Assembly (NCBI GenBank): GCA_902783155.1 | Contig: CACZPR010000020.1 | Coordinates: 1-37,500 of the forward strand | Direction of reading: 5' to 3' | DNA from: an uncultured Spirochaetaceae bacterium | GTDB taxonomy: Bacteria; Spirochaetota; Spirochaetia; Treponematales; Treponemataceae | Length of the DNA: 37,500 nucleotides | Part shown: one piece after another, positions 31,644 through 37,500 of the stretch | Position numbering within the stretch: position 1 is the first letter of the stretch | Layout: each line of letters opens with the position of its first letter | Position numbers and translations under genes: made by a program | The notes under the pieces: model-generated | What the model was told of the DNA's origin: nothing | The model's database searches: none | The model's input: only the letters and a program-made list of their open reading frames with translations

Positions 31644-33883
31644 TTCAAAAACCTCGCTCCAAGTCTTTTTCTGAATATCGATACGAACACCGCCAGCGCA
31701 AGCAGAATCACGGCAGGACAAGCGCACACAAAAATCAGTACTGGAATCTTCAAACTGTAGAGCCTGTCCAAATCAATTTTGTAGAGACTTGTGTTGCCCT
31801 TTGCGGACATCTTCAGTTCAAGCAGGGACGTTTCACCCGAAAGCAGAAGCAGACTGTTTGAAAGCAGGTCCAGACTCCTTGTGTCCACCGACGACTGGGA
31901 CGAAGAGTAGCCAATCATTTCCGCCGTGTACGCATATTGGTCCCCGGTTGCTATTAGCGCGGGTATCTTTTCTTCGCTCTCACGCATTGAAACGGCCAGA
32001 GTGTATTTGCCGATCTCCTCACCTTCCTCGGCTTCTTTTGATACGGAGAATGGATTTGTGATAAACTTTCCGCTGACCTTTTCGCTCTGCCATGCACCTT
32101 CACCGGTCTGTAAATATGAAGAAACCGTGTAGCCAGAATCAGAGGAAACATCGTTGTCAAAATCTATCGCGCTTGGCCAGAAAGCTGTAAGTCCGTTGAT
32201 TGCGTTCTCCTGGGGACCAAGGACTGGCCACATTGTGTAGCTGGTGGTCTCGGTCTGTTTTGGGGACAGTCCATCCGCGCCCTGGCTGTAGAGTCCTAGA
32301 CTGAAACTGTCTTTCGAGCTTGTGATTGTGTCCCTGTAGTAGATTCCAAACTCCTGCAGTCCGTAGACAACATAATCGCGCACGGGAATAACCGACCAGT
32401 CATTTTTTATGTCAACAGTGTATGGGCTGGTCGCAAGAAATACTTTTCCGCCGCCACGGATAAAATTAATCAGGGCCTGGGAATCCTCCTGCGTAAAAAG
32501 TGCCGTCCCAAACACAACCAGCGGAACATTTGGATATAGAGTGAAAATATCCTCCCTTCCATCCTGAATCTCCGAAGGAAGATAGGTCTGGACCGCATAG
32601 AATCCCTGTGTCTCGAACCACGGCTTTATGTAGGCATAGTCCTCGTCGATTGAAAGACCGTTTCCTATCACGACCTGCACATACCTTGTGTTCTCCCTGA
32701 CCATGGACTGAATCTTTTCAGCAAGATTGAATTCCAGGGTCGCACTTGAAAGCACAAACGGTATCGTCATGTTCTGTCCAAGATAGTTTATGACAACGGC
32801 GGAATAGACCGTGGTGTAGGAAGTTGTGTCCTTGACCGAGGTATTTATGCGCTGACCCTGCACACCGTAGGACAAAAGTTTGTCAGCAACATTCTCCTTT
32901 ACCGGGTCCACAATCGAATAGGTAACAGATTTTGAATGTGACGCAAAATCCTCAAGAAAATCCTCAATGTCCCTGACCTGCGGGTACAGATTTTTGAGCG
33001 AGGAGCTTCTGTAATAGGTTATGGTCATTGGCTCGGTTATGTCATCCAGAAGACTTTTGCTGTAGGAGCTGACCGAAAATTTCTTTTCAACTGTCGTGTC
33101 CAGCCTGAAATGGATTCTTGACGAGTCGATTGAAAGAAGAACAAATCCGGCAAGCGAAAGAAGTGCCAGACGGCGGATGAATTTTGAAAGTCCCCCGCGT
33201 TTTGATTCAAGGGCGCATGTTCCCGCAAGCACAAGCATGGCAGCCACGGAGATGTAGAAAACAATGTCCCTGCTGTCGATTATTCCCTTTCCGGCAGCAT
33301 CAAAATGCCAGGAGAACGAAATCCACTTTAATATTGAAAAAAAAAAGTCCCCGACATGGATGTAAGACGCAAGCAGATGGATTGCGTTGACGGCAAAAAG
33401 TATAATCGCCTGTATGACAAGCGCAAACCCGGTGTTCTCAATCAGCGTGTAGATTAGGACCGAAAAAGCGCATGTCGCCACAAGATAAAGCAGAAGCCCC
33501 AGATATCCGCAGACCATGGACGGAACATCCACATCCCCGAACCACGAGACCGCTATTGGAACAAAGAGGGTCAAAACAAGCGAAGCCGCAGAGACCGTCA
33601 GAAGAGCGAGTGTCTTTGCCAAAATCAGACGGTGTGGAGTGACAGGAAGCGAAAGTTCCTCCCTTGAAAAAGAGATGAACGAACCCAGCGCGGGAATGGC
33701 AAGCACACAGATGTAGGGAATGGCTGAAAAAAATCGGTGCAGGTCGGTGGTTCCAACATCGGAAAAAAATCGCTGGAAAATAAAAAACTGGACCGCCGCA
33801 AAAACGACCGCAGCCCCGCAGATTGCGTATGTGAATGGCGTTATCAAAAGTTTGAACAGACAGTTTTCGTAGAGCCTTTTCAT
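31640..33883 (-). CDS. Fused ABC-2 permease and GldG-like auxiliary protein
   Basis: A 747-aa protein. Residues 1-245 form an ABC-2-type permease with about six membrane segments (GldF-like, with SFSREELSLPVTPHRLILAK). Residues 260-700 form a large periplasmic domain of the GldG/ABC_transp_aux type (DDITEPMTITYYRSSSL, then VPLVVFGTALFTQEDSQALINFIRGGGKVFLA). A final membrane helix is near 715-737, ahead of a short basic tail. In gliding Bacteroidetes, GldF and GldG are separate proteins; here they are one. The ATG overlaps the ATPase stop in an ATGA. Substrate unknown. Confidence 0.88.
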   Translation of the reverse strand: MKRLYENCLFKLLITPFTYAICGAAVVFAAVQFFIFQRFFSDVGTTDLHRFFSAIPYICVLAIPALGSFISFSREELSLPVTPHRLILAKTLALLTVSAASLVLTLFVPIAVSWFGDVDVPSMVCGYLGLLLYLVATCAFSVLIYTLIENTGFALVIQAIILFAVNAIHLLASYIHVGDFFFSILKWISFSWHFDAAGKGIIDSRDIVFYISVAAMLVLAGTCALESKRGGLSKFIRRLALLSLAGFVLLSIDSSRIHFRLDTTVEKKFSVSSYSKSLLDDITEPMTITYYRSSSLKNLYPQVRDIEDFLEDFASHSKSVTYSIVDPVKENVADKLLSYGVQGQRINTSVKDTTSYTTVYSAVVINYLGQNMTIPFVLSSATLEFNLAEKIQSMVRENTRYVQVVIGNGLSIDEDYAYIKPWFETQGFYAVQTYLPSEIQDGREDIFTLYPNVPLVVFGTALFTQEDSQALINFIRGGGKVFLATSPYTVDIKNDWSVIPVRDYVVYGLQEFGIYYRDTITSSKDSFSLGLYSQGADGLSPKQTETTSYTMWPVLGPQENAINGLTAFWPSAIDFDNDVSSDSGYTVSSYLQTGEGAWQSEKVSGKFITNPFSVSKEAEEGEEIGKYTLAVSMRESEEKIPALIATGDQYAYTAEMIGYSSSQSSVDTRSLDLLSNSLLLLSGETSLLELKMSAKGNTSLYKIDLDRLYSLKIPVLIFVCACPAVILLALAVFVSIFRKRLGARFLK

Positions 33884-34632
33884 GATTCGCCCTCCATTTT
33901 TCCCTGGGTAAGCGAAATGAATGCCTCCTCCAGATTCTTTTTCCCGCTTCCGGCCACAATTTCCTTGATTGTACCGCTTGCGACCATTTTTCCTCTGTCC
34001 ATCACGTAGATAAAATCACAAAGCTGCTCGGCTTCCTCAATCCTGTGCGTCGATTGTATTACTATTTTTTTTTCGGAAAGTTTTTTGACCGTGCGCCGCA
34101 TTTTGACCGTCTGGGCTGGGTCCAGTCCACCGGAAAACTCGTCCAGAACCAGAACCATTGGGTCAAAGCAGATTGCCTTTGCAAAACTTGCCCTCTGTGT
34201 GTAGCCTTTTGAAAGCGTGCCGACCTTCTGCCCTGCAACATCCTCCAGCTCCGCAAGTGAAACAGCCTTTTCTATGTTCTTTTTGATTTCAGGCTCCGAA
34301 AGTCCACGAAGCCTTGCCTCCAGATAGAGGGTCTCGATGACGGTCAACTTTTTGTCAAGCTCCGGGAACTCTGGAACGTAACCTGTTATCCGCCTGATTT
34401 CATTTGGATCGCCTGTTCCGCATACCGAAATCTTTCCCGATGACGGATAGTGGAATCCACAGAGCGCCTTCAAAAGCGAGGATTTTCCGGCTCCATTTGG
34501 TCCAAGTATTCCGACAACACGGCTTGCGTCCGCCGAAAAACTGACATCCGAACATGCGACACGACCTTTTGCGCCACCATAAATTTTTGTGAAGGACTCT
34601 ACCCTTATACCCTTTGACAAATCAATCGACAT
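33880..34632 (-). CDS. ABC transporter ATP-binding protein, GldA-like
   Basis: A 250-aa ATPase powering the membrane protein encoded next. Walker A GPNGAGKSS is at about 44-52, the signature LSKGYTQRASFAKA near 138, Walker B VLVLDEFSGGLDP (F in place of the usual P) near 157, and the H-loop STHRIEEAE near 190. The ATG at 34632 is inside the rnz stop region (11-nt overlap), with only a weak ribosome site, so it probably depends on coupling. The frame stays open to 34701, but that extension is not part of the family fold. Confidence 0.93.
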   Translation of the reverse strand: MSIDLSKGIRVESFTKIYGGAKGRVACSDVSFSADASRVVGILGPNGAGKSSLLKALCGFHYPSSGKISVCGTGDPNEIRRITGYVPEFPELDKKLTVIETLYLEARLRGLSEPEIKKNIEKAVSLAELEDVAGQKVGTLSKGYTQRASFAKAICFDPMVLVLDEFSGGLDPAQTVKMRRTVKKLSEKKIVIQSTHRIEEAEQLCDFIYVMDRGKMVASGTIKEIVAGSGKKNLEEAFISLTQGKMEGES

Positions 34633-35548
34633 ACGGAATCTCAAACCTCTTTCTGTCTCTGGAAAGCTCCGCGTTTGGATAGACCTCCCTTGCCTGAACA
34701 AGAAGGGTCTCCAGCTCCCTGTCCGTGTACCTTGGACTGTAATGAATCAAAGCCATGCGTTTGACATCGGCATCCCGCGCAATGATTCCGGCCTGACGTG
34801 CGGTCATGTGCTTTTTTTGCTTGGCCTGGTCGGCACAGTCATCGGCAAACATTCCCTCGCAGATTAAAAGGTCGGAACCCTTCACTTCCTTTGCGATTGA
34901 CGGTATGTACATGGTGTCGGTGACAAAGGAGAATTTTCTTCCGCTCCTTAAACCTCCCATGACATCGCTTGGCCTGACCTCATTTCCTTCCTCATTTACA
35001 ACGGTCTCGCCCTTCTGGAGCTTTCCCCACAATGGTCCCCTTGGAACTTTCATTGCGATGGCCGCATCGGGATTGAATTCGCCGGGCCTGTCAAGTTCTT
35101 CGAGAGTGTATCCGACGCAGGTCTTCGTATGCTCAAGAGGAAACGCCCTCACATAAAAACCGTCGCCTCCATACACAACGCATGGAGCGGTAATCTCGTG
35201 GACCTCTATCGGATAGTTTATGTACATGTCCAGAACCCGACGGCTTGTTTCTATGTATTCCTTGATTTTTGGCGGTCCGTAGATATATAGCGGCTCCGTC
35301 CTCTCGACCTGGGATGAAAGCATAAGGATTCCGGGAAGCCCTGTAACATGGTCCGCGTGTGTATGCGAAACAAATATCGCGTTTATTTTCTTCCATTTAA
35401 GATTCAGACGCTTTAGGGAAACCTGGGTGCCCTCCCCGCCGTCGAACAAAAAAAGGTCCCCGTCCCGACGCAAAAGAACGGACGTGCAGTGCCTGTATGG
35501 GAGCGGCATCATTCCACCGCAGCCAAGTATAAATGCTTCCATATTCAT
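34622..35548 (-). CDS. rnz: Ribonuclease Z
   Basis: A metallo-beta-lactamase-fold endonuclease that trims tRNA 3' trailers, needed where CCA is not encoded (as for the complete tRNAs here). It has 308 aa. Zinc ligands are in SHTHADH (H62, H64, D66, H67), with further ligands expected in FPLEHT, DTMY, and LIHYSPRYTD. GCGGMMPLPYRHCTS is the usual N-terminus. AGGA lies 8 nt before the ATG at 35548; a second ATG at 35542 is possible. It heads the five-gene overlapping set. Confidence 0.94.
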   Translation of the reverse strand: MNMEAFILGCGGMMPLPYRHCTSVLLRRDGDLFLFDGGEGTQVSLKRLNLKWKKINAIFVSHTHADHVTGLPGILMLSSQVERTEPLYIYGPPKIKEYIETSRRVLDMYINYPIEVHEITAPCVVYGGDGFYVRAFPLEHTKTCVGYTLEELDRPGEFNPDAAIAMKVPRGPLWGKLQKGETVVNEEGNEVRPSDVMGGLRSGRKFSFVTDTMYIPSIAKEVKGSDLLICEGMFADDCADQAKQKKHMTARQAGIIARDADVKRMALIHYSPRYTDRELETLLVQAREVYPNAELSRDRKRFEIPYVD

Positions 35549-35555
35549 GGACCGA

Positions 35556-35584
35556 ATCCTAGCATAAAAATTGATTTTCTACAA
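35556..35584 (-). promoter_or_regulatory. Probable promoter of the rnz operon
   Basis: On the minus strand, TTGTAG (35579-35584), 17 bp, TAGGAT (35556-35561) with a TGC extended -10. The predicted start is at the ATG itself (35548-35549), so the AGGA would be part of the -10 rather than a ribosome site. Confidence 0.4.
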
Positions 35585-35630
35585 CTGTAACGGTTTTGCC
35601 AAATGTGTTGTTATTATTTTTGGACACCGC

Positions 35631-35659
35631 TTTTCAAATATGACTTTTGGGAGTATAAT
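35631..35659 (+). promoter_or_regulatory. Promoter of the Pro/Glu-rich lipoprotein gene
   Basis: TTTTCA (35631-35636), 17 bp, TATAAT (35654-35659). The predicted start of transcription is at about 35666, the A of the ATG, so the transcript may be leaderless. Confidence 0.5.
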
Positions 35660-35665
35660 TGGGGT

Positions 35666-36631
35666 ATGAAGATTCGCAAGATTGATAGAAATCTTATTTT
35701 GGTTCTCATGTCCGCGACCGTATTTGTGTCCTGCGTCAAAAAATCCGCGCCAAAGGATGACGGAGTGCTGCAGGTAGCGACAAGGTCCACCGGTTCCACG
35801 AACTCAAATGAAAAGCTGACCCTGACACCGTATCCAACAGGAAAACGTGCAGTCACAAGTTCCAGCGACATTTCACAAGACAAAGAGTCCGAGAAAGTCG
35901 ATGAGAAAAAGGAGGCCGACGAAGAAAAAAAGGAACCGCCAGTCTATCCAATAAGCGAATTCCTGTTCACGGAAAAGGATTCCTCAGCAGCATCCCCTGC
36001 GGAACCATCAATCCCGGACAGCCCAACTATTTCTGTACCGCCGTCGGTTGGAAAAAGGACCCAGACCCTTTCAAATCCACCTGACATACAGACAAGGCCG
36101 GAAACAGTGGAGCCGCCAGTTGAGGAGACAAAGGAAGTTGAGGAGCCGACTGTCGAGCCGGAAACCAAGGTTGAGGAGCCAGTCGAAGAGCCTGCTGTTG
36201 ACACGACACTCCAGGAGGAGTACGAACGTTCAATCAACTCTGCGTCAAACATAACAAGGGAGGCTTTCGAGGAGGACAAAAAGTCAATCCTTGCAATAAT
36301 AGACACCCTGTCCGACATAATGGCGAACAAGGACTACAAGAGGTGGCGCACATACGTTGACGACGCGAGCATAAAATACTGGTCAACCAAGACAAATCTA
36401 CAGAAGGCACAGAGCAGACTTCCGGTAAAGGGAATCACCCTTAAAAATCTGGAGGACTACTTCAAGTATGTGTTCATACCGTCAAGAACCGGGCGCACCG
36501 TTGATGAAATCAGATACGAGACGGAAACCCAGGTAAAAGTCGTCCATGTCGAGGGCGATGAAGACACCGTATATTATTACTTTAAAAAATCTGCAAATGG
36601 GGAGTGGAAATTACATCTGCCACCTATTTGA
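35666..36631 (+). CDS. Putative lipoprotein with Pro/Glu-rich linker
   Basis: A 321-aa protein. The signal sequence ends FVSC (Cys23), a relaxed spirochaete lipobox. Residues about 80-190 are rich in Glu, Pro, Val and Lys, with repeated VEEP and PVEE units, and are probably extended. A folded domain follows (about 190-321): helices EEYERSINSASNITREAFEEDK, LSDIMANKDYKRWRTYVDDASI and a final strand pair TVYYYFKKSANGEWKLH. No family recognised. It likely spans from the membrane anchor through the periplasm. ATG 35666 is chosen over 35603 because the signal sequence starts there. Confidence 0.78.
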   Translation: MKIRKIDRNLILVLMSATVFVSCVKKSAPKDDGVLQVATRSTGSTNSNEKLTLTPYPTGKRAVTSSSDISQDKESEKVDEKKEADEEKKEPPVYPISEFLFTEKDSSAASPAEPSIPDSPTISVPPSVGKRTQTLSNPPDIQTRPETVEPPVEETKEVEEPTVEPETKVEEPVEEPAVDTTLQEEYERSINSASNITREAFEEDKKSILAIIDTLSDIMANKDYKRWRTYVDDASIKYWSTKTNLQKAQSRLPVKGITLKNLEDYFKYVFIPSRTGRTVDEIRYETETQVKVVHVEGDEDTVYYYFKKSANGEWKLHLPPI

Positions 36632-36662
36632 AATTGATTTTTTAACGATAATATAGTAAAAT
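36628..36662 (+). promoter_or_regulatory. Promoter region of the HEAT-repeat gene
   Basis: Two overlapping options: TTGAAA (36628-36633), 18 bp, TATAGT (36652-36657), or TTGATT (36634-36639), 17 bp, TAAAAT (36657-36662). The region starts at the end of the preceding gene. Confidence 0.45.
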
Positions 36663-36695
36663 TACCCCAAAGAAGATTCTAGGAGGATTTGATTA

Positions 36696-37379
36696 ATGAA
36701 AGTAACAAAGCTGATTGCCGTAGGAACACTTTTCCTTGCAATGGCGGGAACTGTTTCCGCGCAGTCCAGAACAGAAAAGACAGTTGAGGAAGACTACCTG
36801 TCAAGTTTTGAGGATGTCATGATTGCTGAGCTGACGGCATCCCCTGAGTATGACATGAAAATCCTTGCCCTTCAGTATCTGGAGAATGCCGTAAACGAGG
36901 GACGCGCAACACCTGACATGGTTTCATCCCTCAAAAGTCTGGCAGGAGAAGGTGTTACAAAGAGGTCACGCACAAACGGAAGACTGATGAACAACTACCC
37001 GGATGTCCGCAAAAAGGCATGCGAGCTTCTTGGACAGGTCGGAACCGAAGATGCGAAGAACACGCTGGTACAGATTATCGCTGACGAGCAGGAGCCAATG
37101 GTTGCGGCTGCCGCTGTACATTCCCTTGGAGACATCGGACTGAACGATAACGACGAGGTTGTGGGCGCCATCATTTTCATGCAGAGAAGATATGACGCAC
37201 TGAATCCTTCAAGCTCCCTTGCACTTGAACTTCTGTTTGCCTACGAGAAACTTGCGGACACAGTTCAGGACCGCAGACCGATGCTTGAAGCAATCACAAA
37301 TATAGCCACAAACTACAGACTGGCAACCGCCGTACGCACAAAGGCATACAATCTTATCAGAGATATTCAGTCAAAATAG
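36696..37379 (+). CDS. Secreted HEAT-repeat-like protein
   Basis: A 227-aa protein with a signal peptide (MKVTKLIAVGTLFLAMAGTVSAQ, cut expected after VSA) and helical repeats of HEAT type: DMKILALQYLENAVNEG, DVRKKACELLGQVGTEDAKNTLVQII and EPMVAAAAVHSLGDIGLND. Such repeats bind other proteins; the partner is unknown and probably periplasmic. AGGAGG lies about 9 nt before the ATG. A convergent terminator follows. Confidence 0.87.
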   Translation: MKVTKLIAVGTLFLAMAGTVSAQSRTEKTVEEDYLSSFEDVMIAELTASPEYDMKILALQYLENAVNEGRATPDMVSSLKSLAGEGVTKRSRTNGRLMNNYPDVRKKACELLGQVGTEDAKNTLVQIIADEQEPMVAAAAVHSLGDIGLNDNDEVVGAIIFMQRRYDALNPSSSLALELLFAYEKLADTVQDRRPMLEAITNIATNYRLATAVRTKAYNLIRDIQSK

Positions 37380-37391
37380 TTTTTTGGCAAC

Positions 37392-37436
37392 AAAAAAGGG
37401 CACCTATGGGCAGACGCTTCTAGATGTCCTTTTTTT
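37392..37436. terminator. Bidirectional terminator between the HEAT gene and tRNA-Arg
   Basis: AAAAAAGGGCA (37392-37402) pairs with TGTCCTTTTTT (37425-37435, one G-T) around a 22-nt loop. It ends in seven T on the plus strand and six on the minus strand. Confidence 0.75.
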
Positions 37437-37442
37437 ATGTCT

Positions 37443-37500
37443 TGGGAGATACGGAACTCGAATCCACAACCTTCGGCTCCGGAGGCCGACGCTCTATCCA
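37443..37500 (-). tRNA. tRNA-Arg (anticodon CCG), 5' end outside window
   Basis: The 3' 58 nt of a tRNA on the minus strand: the end of the D-arm, anticodon stem TCGGC/GCCGA with loop CTCCGGA, a T-arm with ATTCGAACT, and the 3' acceptor strand ATCTCCC followed by A. CCA is not encoded. The 5' acceptor strand lies beyond base 37500. Confidence 0.9.

Overview
The window looks like a chromosomal segment of a spirochaete, most likely a Treponema of the commensal or rumen type. The assignment rests on gene content and protein style: an L32-ACP-RNase III block, spirochaete-type lipoboxes, a PilZ c-di-GMP effector, repeat-rich surface proteins with GGGIYN-type beta-helix repeats, and nuclease-fold families (AAA-ATPase-like/PD-(D/E)XK and PDDEXK_2) that are commonly multicopy in Treponema. 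Genus is inferred, not proven. No CRISPR array, complete insertion sequence, prophage or rRNA gene was seen.

Layout. 1-3554: the 3' part of a very large repeat-containing surface protein. 3555-3845: a gap with what appears to be an undescribed structured RNA on the minus strand, with its own promoter. 3846-4691: a VapC-type toxin with a Phd/YefM-type antitoxin, promoter and twin palindromic operators. 4711-6118: glgC with terminator and promoter. 6205-7599: rpmF, acpP and rnc. 7619-7774: tRNA-Gly(TCC). 7893-11418: a purine permease, dCMP deaminase and an AAA/nuclease-fold protein. 11460-13748: thrC and a CPBP-family membrane protease on the minus strand. 13750-20395: a plus-strand run of PilZ protein, short ComEC, RsmA, PLP-homeostasis protein, a small secreted/membrane protein and two adjacent RluA-family pseudouridine synthases. 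20409-20572: tRNA-Leu(CAG). 20618-22026: a zinc-ribbon membrane protein and a secreted protein on the minus strand, divergent from mfd (22092-25796). 25797-25907: a consensus-like promoter, a fragment resembling the beta-helix repeat, and a bidirectional terminator. 25932-28020: a lipoprotein and a PDDEXK_2 protein. 28157-29308: alr. 29305-35548: a minus-strand set of five genes overlapping end to start (rnz, ABC ATPase, fused GldF/GldG-like protein, DUF4340-like protein, folC). 35666-37379: a Pro/Glu-rich lipoprotein and a secreted HEAT-repeat protein. 37443-37500: the 3' part of tRNA-Arg(CCG).

Most genes are housekeeping: translation and RNA processing (rpmF, rnc, rsmA, the two pseudouridine synthases, rnz, three tRNAs), cofactor and nucleotide metabolism, cell wall (alr), repair (mfd) and storage carbon (glgC). 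The accessory signals are the surface protein, the toxin-antitoxin pair, the two nuclease-fold proteins and the AT-rich lipoprotein. The most notable observation is the candidate RNA at 3578-3794. Its helices pair fully only when read on the minus strand, because the imperfect positions are G-U there and A-C on the other strand. A good promoter is placed so that transcription would begin at the first base of helix P1.

All calls come from reading the sequence. No database search, folding program or covariance test was run.
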